Of a stretch of DNA of 64,000 nt, positions 12,359 through 23,500 are shown in pieces. Source of the DNA: Helicoverpa zea (taxonomy: Eukaryota > Arthropoda > Insecta > Lepidoptera > Noctuidae). The position numbers were made by a program, and so were the translations under genes. The notes beneath the pieces were generated by a model. It saw nothing but the letters and a program-made list of their open reading frames with translations, made no database searches and was not told where the DNA came from. The stretch lies in assembly GCF_022581195.2 (NCBI RefSeq), contig NC_061473.1:5456001-5520000 (forward strand), given 5' to 3'. Position 1 is the stretch's first letter. Every line of letters begins with the position of its first letter.

Positions 12359-15300
12359 GGTCTTCTTCTTCCTGACCTGTTACCAATTTTATTTGGGTTT
12401 GGGGTTAGCTTGCCTCTTTATATCTTTTACTGGTATAATAACCAATAACAAACATATTTTTGATCTGCCTCCATGGCACAGGTCACATACAAATAGGCTG
12501 TATCTAGTTGAATCTCATGCGCGAATGCGCACGCGCGGTATTTCGCAATGTACAGTTAGACCGCGGTATGCGTGTGTGTGTGATATAATTGTGCTAGTAT
12601 GTGTTACGTGGGGTAATGAGCAGCTTCACCTGTGATCGAATGAGTAATAACCGCCGCGCCGGTTTGTTTGAACTAAGCCGTATTTGATTATTTTATAAGA
12701 GCGGTAAAAAATTAATACTTAATGTGTGAAATGATTATGGTTTTTCTTCCAAATTTATAGAATTTTATTGTTTGAGAAATGCGAGTTGACGAACAAAAAA
12801 GATAGCGTTAGAAGTCAGTGATTTTTGATAATAACACACTCGTTCAAGGCAAAAAATTTGCCCAGTGTGATATTACTTACCTACTGCCATTTGATTTGGC
12901 GTGAAAGAGTTACAAACATAGCATCCTGCTCTGTTTATTTTGACGCTAGTAGGTAAGCCAACTGAATTATTCATTCATTTAAAAAAAAAACTGTTCCGTA
13001 AATAATATCAACGAGAATTATCCTTAGTAAGTCAACAACTCGAAATGAGTGGTATAATTTTTGTTTGGCTCAATTTCTCTTTGAAAATTCCTCAACTCGC
13101 TTTGAACACCCCCTTTATGAATTTGTAATGTTTTTTTTTCTGCCGTTATTTCGCCTTTACAAAATTCGTGATGTTCTGAATATTGGAGTTGTATAGTTTT
13201 GCTGTAATTAATAGTTTTAAATAAGCTTTTAATGAGTGGAATCTGGTACCTAATTAATTTACCCATCTACCAAGGATCGTAGGGTCATGAAAATTGGCAC
13301 CTATATGCTTGTAATATCGATCTAGTAGATCTGATGATGCAGCCGGAAAATATGAACTGGAATTTCAGGATGGATTTTAGATGTTACGTGCATAAGTGCA
13401 TCATAAGCGGTAGAAACACACTCTTTTATTTATAAAAGCGTCTAAGTACCGTTTTTTTTTTACTAGTAGGTACTTAATTTTTGATCTCTTAATTTTCGTG
13501 GGTTAAGTAGTTTATTAAATACCTATTCAATTTGGACTTTGGCGCGCTTTCAAAAAGGTAATAGCATAAAAACATAACTTAGGTACATGCTTATGAATTG
13601 TCATTAACAAGTTGCTAGAACTCCTCAATTAAATAAACCCCGCGTATTTACTTGAGTAACGTTTTGTTCAAAGCGTACCCAAGTTCTTAGTAATTGAGCA
13701 TGCTAAATAGATAGTAATTAGCACATCGAAGAATTTAACTACGCTAATTAACGAATGTTCGTACAACTGGGTACGTACAGTATTAATTAGGGTATTTAAG
13801 GAATCTTCATTTAATAGTACAATATATCTTTTACGTTCCACTATTTATTTGGTGATGCGAATTGAGAGTCTAGTTATTAGCATTTTGGACACTGAAGCGA
13901 ACGCACCCAGTGATATTCTCGGTTTTGTGAATGAAATATCTATGGATCGGAAAGTGGCGTTTTAATTTAAAATTAATATATAGTTGTTATTCTCGTCATT
14001 GACTAACACCAAACTTGGAGTGCCAGAAAAAAAAATAGTTTTTGGTTTTGTGTTTGTGGCCGTTAAAGTTTTATACTTTAGTGTTTGTGGAAGCATGTCA
14101 ATTATAATGTAAGTGGATAATTAATTTTTTCGCGTTAATATTTTTTTAGCTACTTATTTTCTCTCAAAGAACAATATTTCACCCATTAGGTATGTATAAA
14201 TCATGTATATTTGTCTAATGAGTTGCGACCATAATACAATTTTTAGTAAGCTTGCAAAAATTACTCACAAGTAAGTGCTGCGTATGGTTTGATGTGACGA
14301 TAAAAACCACCAAACGTGCTATTGTTGAAAAATTTTGCACGCCGAATACCAAATTCGTCGAATTTGTGTCATATCTTTGTGAAATTCGACATTAATTTAC
14401 TTAGCGAAATAATTTTGATAAGCACCTAATTTCGCCGATCGATACGCGCCATAAAAATTGTGTTCCACATTTGAAAATAATAAGATGGCGCGCACTGCTC
14501 CACTTACTAACTAGGTAATATTAACAGCAAGTGCGATGCTCAGCTTTATTTATGCTATACGTATACTTAATGTGTACGTAAACATACATAGATATTCTGC
14601 AAGCCATTAAATTAGCGGGAGATATCTTGGAGAAATAGCTAATCTGATGACAAAGACTTTATCTTACTCAATTGTAAACGTTAATATCTATTCGTAAGGA
14701 CATTGATATCCTACTACGTAATACTTACTTTGAGTGTTTCACTCAATTGAAGCCTCCTGAACTTACGTGGGTATTAAAGACCTGAAAGCACGATTGGCAA
14801 TAACTGGCGACATTTATAAATAACTTTCTGTAGAAATTAATTGTGACCAAAGTCCAAATAAAGGTAGCTTCAGTTTATAAAAGTGACTGTTGTTGTTTCA
14901 ACAAAAAAAAAGTATTTTTGCAACTTTTCGCATCTCCATGTATAGAGGTATATGTATAGAGGTGGGATGCTTATTTTGTGGCCCACGGAACGAACTTATT
15001 TATTTATTTATGCTAATTTCTTAACGTAACATATGACACTATTACCATATGGACCGTTAAGCCCATCTTTTAATTTAAATCTTAATTTTATTGCTTAAAA
15101 AATATGAATAAATTAATTTTAACGTAATTATAGGAAGTTTAAAAGGCTGTTACAAAACTAGGTCCATATGTCTACTGGCGTGTTTTTTTGTATTTCAACA
15201 TTTATTTTGACCATAGCAAAGGATAAATTACCTATGTATTAGGTAAGTTCATGTATTTTCCTCGTGGCTTTATTTTAAAGGTTTCTCACACACACTGGCT

Positions 15301-15410
15301 ATTAGAAATTTCTTAATTGACCTCATGCAAAATTCTGATAAGTTCAGACGATTACCGTGAAAAACTTACAGGCAAACTTATCATACTATGTTTTAATAGA
15401 AATATATTAA
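12359..15410. other. Gene-poor AT-rich stretch
   Basis: No exon, RNA gene or delimited transposon could be supported. Scattered short frames have no motif. Patches around 13,300-14,500 have no internal repetition that I could see. Confidence 0.4.
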
Positions 15411-15411
15411 A

Positions 15412-15612
15412 TACCGTTTTCCCGCGGTTTCCCCACCCCACCCACCTTGCAGAGGAAGTCCTTCACGTACCCGGGATAAAATGAAGCCTATATTACTCGG
15501 GGTACGTGTAGCTTTTCAACAGTGAAAGAATTTTACAAATCTGCTTATCAGTTTTGGAGCTTTTCGCGCACAAACAAACGAAAAAATGTTTCTTCTATAG
15601 TATATTAGTTCT
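15412..15612 (-). repeat. Lep1-like interspersed repeat
   Basis: Same block order as 3318-3508: CCGTTTTCCCGCGGTTT start, a 'cgtacccgggataa' block, 'ttcaacagtgaaagaatttt', 'gcgcacaaacaaacg' and a 'tatattagttctt' end. Confidence 0.6.
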
Positions 15613-15973
15613 TACCTATAGATCAGAACGTAACAATGAAAGTGAACATCTTACGCAACAGATGCACGCGTGACATCTTGTTTGTGAGTCTTATTTGCAT
15701 CGATTTCGGGTCAAGGATAGTTTAGTGAATGATCTTCGCATTATTTATTTATTGCAATGTTTTTGTCGATATTTCTTACGTCATTGACAATAGGCATGAT
15801 GACAGTAATCAAAAATCATTAAAATAATATATTTATTAAATTAAACTTGAAGCTTGGAATATAAAACGCGCATTGTTTTCTTTATTAATAATGTGATTAA
15901 TATGTATTTTTATAAAATAAAATTACGAAATAAGGCAATCCGCCATGATACCTTGAACACCAATCAGAGCTCG

Positions 15974-15981
15974 TGACGTCA
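15974..15981. promoter_or_regulatory. CRE palindrome TGACGTCA (left gene)
   Basis: A perfect cAMP-response/ATF-type palindrome lies 98 bp upstream of the + strand start codon in the THAP element. It is mirrored by a similar site upstream of the minus-strand THAP exon. Confidence 0.5.
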
Positions 15982-16078
15982 TTTCTCAAAACAACTCGCG
16001 CGAAAGTCACATTTCGTTATTGTGAACTTCCACTGCGATCTTTGTTTTTAATTAATTAATTGTGTATAACACGAGTTT

Positions 16079-16206
16079 ATGGAGCCCGTATTTATCAAGG
16101 CAAACAGCGCTAATTTGCCTAGAATTTATATCATAATGCTGGGAGAGTTTTTGGCATCAAATAAAGATTTTTGTTCAGCTGAATTTAGAAATGTTAAAAC
16201 TTCCAT
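16079..16206 (+). pseudogene. First exon of unknown transposon gene
   Basis: An ATG opens 42 codons plus two bases, ending at the donor AT|GTAAGT. The protein starts MEPVFIKANSANLPRIY and contains LGEFLASNKDFCSAEF. From memory, similar N-termini occur in large uncharacterised insect proteins that continue into SWIM-type zinc-finger and YqaJ-like nuclease regions; I cannot verify this here. No second exon is present in the element, so this copy should be non-functional. It faces the THAP exon head-in. Confidence 0.5.
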
Positions 16207-16268
16207 GTAAGTATACTAGTTTAATTAAAAAAAACTTCCATGTAAGTGTATTAGTTTAATTAAAAAAA
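16196..16268 (+). repeat. Tandem duplication spanning the splice donor
   Basis: A unit of about 35 bp, 'aaaacttccatgtaagt' followed by 'tagtttaattaaa', is present twice in a row with two base differences. It lies where the two head-in exons meet, the likely site of the internal deletion. Confidence 0.7.
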
Positions 16269-16307
16269 CGTCTATGTTAGAATCTAGAGAACTATGTAAT
16301 AACTTAC

Positions 16308-16499
16308 ATCAAAGTGATCTTCACAAAAATAAAGTTGTACCCTGGGCAATATTGCTTTTGAATCTCGCCTTGCAAGTTTAAGCCACTTGTTTCGTATTTT
16401 TTTATTGTGAGGAACGTACACAAATAACTTATCAGGAGTTGTTTTGGATGTGTTCTTACACTGGGGGACCCCACAACACCTATGCACTTTCGAATTCAT
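16308..16499 (-). pseudogene. THAP-domain first exon
   Basis: Exactly 64 codons from ATG (16499-16497) to the donor GAT|GTAAGT. They encode most of a THAP zinc-binding domain: a C-x4-C pair (CGVPQC) near residue 9, the conserved K..W tract around residues 40-45, and FCEDHF at the end supplying the C-x2-H pair. THAP domains are DNA-binding modules of P-element-type transposases and of host regulators derived from them. The rest of the protein is missing from this element. An in-frame stop follows shortly if the intron is read through. Confidence 0.75.
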
Positions 16500-16566
16500 A
16501 TTTAATAACACAAAAAACTTAATTATTGCACGAGCGTTGTTTACTTGCGTCTTGTAATTTCAGTCG

Positions 16567-16574
16567 TGACGTCA
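16567..16574. promoter_or_regulatory. CRE palindrome TGACGTCA (THAP gene)
   Basis: A perfect palindrome 68 bp upstream of the minus-strand THAP start codon, mirroring the one at 15974. The pairing suggests that the element's two promoters were driven by the same factor class. Confidence 0.5.
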
Positions 16575-16750
16575 CAAGTGACGACATGACACTGACAAGC
16601 GTTTTCGCGCCGGATTCAAAGTGGACAGAGAAAAATGCAATTATTTGATAAAAAAACTTCGCATTTTCTTAAAATTAATAATTTTTCATATAAAATAGAC
16701 GTATACCTACATCATACAAAGGAATTTAAAAATTTGTCATCATGCCTATT

Positions 16751-19700
16751 CTAACATTTGAATCGGTTCTACATTGGTTTCACTGGTATCCCGAGGAAAA
16801 TACTTGACTCAGCCGGCTAAGAAGTAGCCTATAGTTTTCCTCGGCAAAAGTGAACACTAAAATAAAACAATATATGAAAAATATGTAGCGTTAATTGCTG
16901 CCAGACAGTTAATCGAGACTTTGGATACTCGACACGTGTTTGAAATGTAGGTAACACTGAAAGAAATCTTCAAATCAACCAGTAGCGCGTTCAACCAGTT
17001 CTTGAAAAAAACTCTTGAGATTCATCAAATGATATACAATTAAATCAAAGAGAAGCTAAGTAGGTAGGTACTATTTGTTTTCGCTGACGCCGCGTCCAGT
17101 CTGCATCACGCCATGCAATCACTCCTCAAACGCTGATCTAACGAGTTTGCACTACGTAGCTTGCACCTTCCTGCTAATGCTGAATACGTAATTGATTCGG
17201 TGTCTTATTTCCTTGATCAGGGATTATGTGTAAACTTACAAGCTCGTGTCTGCGACTTTGTCTAGCCGGTGGTCAAATTACATTATGACTTTCATGCCAA
17301 AAGTCATCATTAGCCTTTATTATTGTCCCATTGCTGAGCAAAGGTCTCATAAAGAGAAGGATTGAGTGTTTATCCTAAACTACTGAACTGATTTAAGTTC
17401 TTGATACATATACCACCTTATTATCAAATGTGGTTTTAAAAAGCACCAGCTTGGTGTAAACCTAGGTTTAGACCATTTACTTTGTTTACGACGATCTAAA
17501 CTTAGTACCTACTAATGCTTGTTAAGACCACGTTTTGTAATAAGGTGAATATAGTATAGAGCCTGAAAAAGGACATAGGTTACCTAGGCTCTACTTTTTA
17601 ACCAGGTCCTAGTAGTAGTTCTCAAGAGCTGCGGGAGGAATCTCAAGGAAGAGTTTGCATTAGTTGGTAAAAATCGGCAAAATAGAAACATGAACGACGC
17701 AGTTACTCGTCAGAATGGTTACCAATGAACGAACATCTTTTTGTTACAAAAGTTACGAGTAAGCGCCGTGACACAGCGGTACTCCGCTTTCAAAGATAAC
17801 TAGTTTCTTTTTATTCTCAGACGTGATATCGATTGGTACTTCCTCTTATATAAGATGTTGACTAGTCTTCCAATCAATGAGGAGTCATTCATCTCAAACA
17901 GTCTAGTTTTGTAGAAAACAATAGCGCACTGAGGGATAAGTAGGTATGTAGGTTGAAGACAAAGGGATATTAATGTATTGGGATAATTGCTTGTTTGTTA
18001 GTGCTAAATAAAAGAGATAATTCGTGTCTCAAGGTGTAGGTATTGCTTCCTGATGACCTAATATCTGATGAAAATGGGCGTTCAATAGGTTCAACCAATG
18101 CGTTCTTAAATCTTATCGAATATTACAAACGCAGTACTTTTGCAGCGTCGTGAAACTCTAAGTATGTAATCATGGGTGTTTAAAATAACTTGCTATATAT
18201 ACATACATGGCTAAAGATTACTACAAAGCGTTAACTCGAAATGCGAGGAAAGCCTTAGAATACTCTTATCTCAATTATTATTTGTAATTTACAAAACTGT
18301 CTCAAAAAACAAACACAAAATACTCTAATTACCCTCGCACTAAATACCCAAGGTCAAAACCATTAAGTTTAAATGGTGGAATTATCAAAAACACTCATTA
18401 CAATTTATTACTGTCCTAAAGACATCATAATCTTTCTCAAAGCGACGTTATTTCTTTCAATTGACTCAAGCGTGGCATTAGTCTGCTTTGTTTACGAAGA
18501 AGTTTCACATAAACGCGGGTAATTTGTGAAGAAAAAACTAGATAAACACTGCGTACGTACTTTCGTTTTCCCGTGGTGACTGGTGCCAACTTTCTATACA
18601 GCAAATTGAAGTGGATAAGCTTTTAAGTGTATTTAGTTCAATTTGTGGAAGCATTTGGACAATGTGGATAATGTGGTAGGTTCGCGAAAATGGCAGACGA
18701 AATTGCAATCTACGTACGTACTTCGTTCGTGAATTCGTACGTGTGATTCTCTGAGTTTGAGGGCGATTCCGGTCCTTTGGTCGCGTTTAAATCTGTCAGA
18801 TTTCCTTACAGACAGAAATATGTAGATCCGCCTCCACTCTATGTTACCAAGTTTGTTCCTTTTTTCCAAACCCAGAGCCTAGCTTGGAAAATTGCCAGAA
18901 GGTTGTGTAATCATAGGAAAATTTGTGTAACTGCAGACTGGACTGTGTTCTTCAACTTTCAAGGCACTACTTCGTGTCTGTACGCGTTGAAGCTTTAATT
19001 GAAATGTTACAAGCTTTGCTTACAACAATAAAAATCATGTGGCTTACATTCGAAAGACAAACATTTCGTATCCTATTTGAACATTCAATAGGGCATGAAT
19101 GATCGGCTCGAAGGACCTATATACATAGGCCTAGGCACAAATATACATGCTAAAAATATTTGATCAACGTTTAATTAAACTGAACCACATAAAATAATAG
19201 CACACTAACCACCAACCGGAGCACAATAACGTCATTAAGGCACTCGGTCAGTACTGTCATGCCGCTTAATAGAGCTAATGTGTGTGCGGATACTATTCAT
19301 CAATATGGACAGTGGTCAGCCTTAATTGTGGGACGCGACCCAAATATTCTATAACATTAATTAGAACATTCGGTAATTGTAATTATTCCTTTATTAGCTC
19401 TAAATTGGATAGAGTTCATTGGTATTTAGTACGATAAGTAGATATAAGGTATATAACTTTTCCAATTTATAACTTACAAATGGATAATTAAAATTTATAT
19501 AAGAACATACCTATATAATATATGATATTGAGGTAGTTGGAAGTCCTATTGTCTTTACATAATGTTTTTGGTCAAAAGTAACTTTGGGAGTAGTCATATC
19601 TAAAGTCTCACTGCAGGATATACATATGTAGACTGCACATATAGAGAAGGAATGAGCATTAATCACCACGCTTGCTCAAGACGGATTGGCGATTTCAGAC

Positions 19701-19995
19701 TCTAAAGAATCATCTATTACTTAGTACTTATTTCATTTATCACTCTTTGTTTCACGTATAGACGAATCGTTACTTAACTCTATGGCTGACACGGCACTTT
19801 TTCCAGCTAAGTTAAACAGGTACCTATAGTTTACGCTACTCTTCATTCTTACCTAACAGTTGATGTCGCGTCATACGGTGAAAGTAGCGGGAGTTCAAAT
19901 ATTTAACTTGTAGGCACTTATAGCATTCATTGGTGATGTAAACTGACAAATTATAACAAATTACCACAAACTGTGTTGAAGTATTTTTGCTATTT
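16751..19995. other. Gene-poor stretch with small repeats
   Basis: No exon could be supported. It holds an imperfect fold-back at 17407-17553 and fragments of a dispersed repeat at about 17308-17370 and 19610-19700 (shared phrase 'gagcattaatcaccacgctt', also at 30340). The opposed frames near 18633-18998 lack recognisable motifs and splice context. Confidence 0.4.
17407..17553. repeat. Imperfect fold-back repeat (MITE-like)
   Basis: The left arm (about 17407-17444, containing 'ccaccttatta' and 'tgtggttttaa') pairs with the right arm (about 17515-17553, containing 'ttaagaccacg' and 'taataaggtg'). The loop is about 70 bp. No coding capacity. Confidence 0.55.
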
Positions 19996-20012
19996 ATCCT
20001 ATTATGTATTCG

Positions 20013-20269
20013 GATTACGATCGATACTGTGTTACGGATTGCACGTTAAACTGTAGGTCCCGGCTGTCATGGAACATCCTTGGCAGTCGTTACGGGTAGT
20101 CAGAAGCCAGTAAGTCTGACACCAGTCTAACCAAGGGGTATCGGGTTGACCGGGTAACTGGGTTGAGGAGGTCAGATAGGCAGTCGCTTCTTGTAAAGCA
20201 CTGGTACTCAGCTGAATCCGGTTAGACTGGAAGCCGACCCCAACAAGGAAAAAGACTCGGAGGATGATG
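20013..20269 (+). mobile_element. SINE family A copy 3, with 17-bp target duplication
   Basis: A SINE A copy flanked by ATCCTATTATGTATTCG at 19996-20012 and 20270-20286. The duplication sets its 5' end slightly upstream of that of copy 2. It ends with the family's 'ggaggatgatg'. It lies about 220 bp upstream of the first recognised FAM110 exon. Confidence 0.88.
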
Positions 20270-20484
20270 ATCCTATTATGTATTCGCACGAGGCTAGTAT
20301 TCCTACAAGCTTCCATTTTAATGTTAATTTTGCTACCTTCTGACTATATAGAGGTACAAAACGTAACCTACAGACATACAAACAGCCGAATAGTCTTTCT
20401 TTCAAAGTAAAAAATATCGTATAAACATTCCCATGGGGGACTTTGTGATAGTTGAAGTTCTCAACTCCTCAATTCTTGTTACAG

Positions 20485-20590
20485 AAGCCAGTGTTAGCAG
20501 CGGAGTCTCGAGTGACGGCTGTTCGAATGATGAGCGGCGCAGGCGTCGGCCCCTGCACTCCGCGCCCGCCCCGGCTGCCCCACCCGAGAC
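20485..20590 (+). other. FAM110 5' untranslated exon part
   Basis: The acceptor 'cttgttacag' ends at 20484, and the sequence to the start codon at 20591 is a GC-rich leader. Stops occur in the coding frame here, the last at 20528-20530, so this part is untranslated. Any further upstream leader exon and the promoter were not identified. Confidence 0.55.
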
Positions 20591-23500
20591 ATGGCCGCCC
20601 TATCCTGCTACCAGCCTTGCAGGTCGCACCTTGCGCAACCCGCTAGGTGAGGGTTGAAAGACCAGGATTTGTTGGGTTGAACTATCTCTAGTTGAACCTC
20701 TAGTTAACCTTGAAAACCTCTCTCCTTCTTCTTCTTCTTATCGAGTGAGCTGCAGGTTTAATCACCTATATAACAAGCCCTAGTGTCAGAGTTTTTTTGA
20801 ATCCGCCTGACGGCCTCTGACGTGGAAGCAATAGGAGGTTGTTCAGCTACTTTTATAAGTCGTTGAACATGTGTTTGTACTCCAAAAAAACACATAAGTC
20901 AGTTAGCTATTTAAATATCAAGGTAAACGGTAGAAGTCAGCAAATATTTGCAGCTTTAGACATGACTAGCTAGCTAGACAAGACTGTGCAAAAATTTATT
21001 TGCCTAATCATTAGAATAATTTCCAAGTTATGGTGACATCGTGGAAAAATCTATTTATTTATTCTAGACCAAATAGTAGGTAAACTTCACCATTGATGTC
21101 ATATTTCATCAACACAGCAAAAACTATGCAGTCGTTTTTGTCAATTGCAATTTTTATTAACACCACTAAGCACGTTTCTATTTATCTTTTTGCGTCAAAG
21201 AAATAATATTAAACGGCAAAAAATAAATACACAATTCCAGGTGTTTAGACGACGACGAAGACTGTCACCAATCAGTGAATTTCTCGCTTCGGCGGCAGCA
21301 GTTTATCGAGAGATGCCACGAGGCCCGGGGCCTTCGCCCCCGTGACCAGATCCCCGAGGTGTCAGTCAAGAGGACCAGGGAGGAGCTCGCGAAGCATGCG
21401 TCACAAGCCACGCCGCTAAACCGCCGGCTTAACGTGGAAGCCGGCTGGTCCAAGGTCGAGGAAGTGCGCAAGAAATTTGAAGGAGCTGCCAATTGCCCGT
21501 CGTTTTCGAGGTCCTTTGAGTCGCCGCCTAGGTAAGTCAGATAGACATGTTCCTACTTAGTAACGTAAGAAGAATGGGTCTATAAAAATAGTGATACGAA
21601 CCTTTCATAACATACCATTTATAAATCTGTAGAGCTTGCAATCTAACAAACAATGCTTGATCGCTCTCACTACTGAACCGATTTGAGAAAATTCCTCACA
21701 CTTGGAAGCTTCTCTATTCCAGAGAAGAAGTTGCTCTGGGATTTGGCTGCAACGGCCGAAATTTCCATAGTTAATTTTATAAATATTTGCGGCATGCAAA
21801 TATGGCAAGTGACAAACATGTTTTTAAGCACATATCTACCTTATTGTATAATCACCCTGCACGCATGCACCTGGGTGTGTAGGTACACACATGTTTATGG
21901 CAAATAAATGATTGTATTCTAAAAAAATAGGGAAAACAGTTATATTCCAGACTAGTAACCCTACATTAATCCAACACCGCAAATTTTCTTTCTACTTCTC
22001 AGGCGTCGTCTCGCAGACTCTCTATTCGCCAGCTTCAAGCTCCCACGCAAAGCAAGGGACGGTATGGCGGCTCCGCGCTCCCTAGCGCCGCCTCAGCAGC
22101 AGAAACGCAAGTCCGCTGTCGAACTGCTGGCAGAAACCAAGGCCTTCTATGTCAAGTCTGAGACTGTGCTGGATAGGAAGCAGGAACTGCCTTTGAGGGT
22201 GAGTTGTTGTAATTGGGTATATGGGTCTTCCAGAAAATAAAATGAAAAAAATTGAGGGTCAGGTCAGATTTCCAAAAGGCAGGGTCATTCATGATAATAG
22301 TATTCTACCAGGTACCAGTACCTGACACCAGCCCGTAGTCAAAGGAGCTATGTTCTACATGCCATTGCCGTTCGCCTATCTCATTTTTTTTGTACCCATC
22401 AGGGATATCATAATACCCAGTTTTTATTACTTGATTTGCAAAATAGCTAAAATTCTAATTGGCTCTCTGTCGACTATGACTGATATGATTCTTTCTATTG
22501 TTAAGTTTTTGTATAGCTGTAAGTCTTTCATAGTTTATTTATTAAATAAATAAAAGAATATATGTTACGTACATAACACTAACATATTCCTCTTTCACGA
22601 CAAAAGAATGGGGAGTAGGTATACAAATGGCATGTCCTTTCAAGCTTGCAAATATTCTTGCAATCCTACAATGTAATCCTCTTGTCTGTCAGATGAGCAG
22701 TGGCCTGGGGCAGGCGATAGCTGCCGGTGGCTGCCACCTCGTCAGCTCCGGCACCTTGAACGATGCTTGCTGCAATCCTTGTGAGTACCTGATGACGATC
22801 TTATTTATCACTTATGTTTTGTATGGCATTGACAATTCTGCAACATGAGAACAAATACGATCAGGTTGATCATCACCTTGAACGATGCTTCCTGCAATCC
22901 TTAACCTTATAATAAGGAGCATAATATAGCACCTGTGTTTTTGGTATGATGACAATACAAGAGGTTCGACTAGAATTGGGAGTTAAATGAATGATTTTTG
23001 TGTGATTACAACAAGGTTGAAATTAGTGTCAGAAGAGAAATATGGAATAAGCGTTTGACTAAATTCTACTTGTTATTACTATTCTACACCTATTTCTTTG
23101 ATCTGAGATTCTACATGAAAAAATTAAATAAGAGTAACTGAAGCTGATCTCGGGCATTGTCCTTTTATTTGTTATTTAAATGTAACTCCGACTTGAAATT
23201 GAAACCCGAATAATAATTGGCAGAATCAAATGATGTATTCAGAATCCAGCACATCAAAACCTTTTGTCTCAAACAAATTAAAGAAAAAAACAATTCATCA
23301 CTTGTATTCCTCGTTATCAGTGCACTGCATAAATCGGCTTGTTTTGACATGTTCTCAAAGATGAATAGCGGTGGTCTGGCCATCGTTAATTCATGGCTTT
23401 GTCGGCCATCAGTCATTGTCAACCGCATTCGAGAGCTGACGGATCTGTGGCTACGAGTTCTAGATGTGTTTATTTGATGACGATTTATGCTGACTGCCGA

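Larger units (their letters stand above)
15789..16750. mobile_element. Two-gene THAP transposon, internally deleted
   Basis: The element is bounded by a perfect 16-bp inverted repeat, AATAGGCATGATGACA (15789-15804) and its complement (16735-16750). Two first exons face inward: a + strand exon (16079-16206) and a minus-strand THAP exon (16499-16308). Each ends at a GTAAGT donor, but no downstream exons remain between them. Each start codon has a TGACGTCA site 68-98 bp upstream. The simplest reading is a larger two-gene DNA transposon that lost its middle. THAP domains occur in P-superfamily transposases, but the second gene is not a standard P feature. No target duplication was identified. Confidence 0.7.

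Noticed and set aside
18633..18998. Overlapping opposed open frames as a possible gene
   Set aside because: No domain, no splice signals that extend them, and similar-length frames are expected by chance here.
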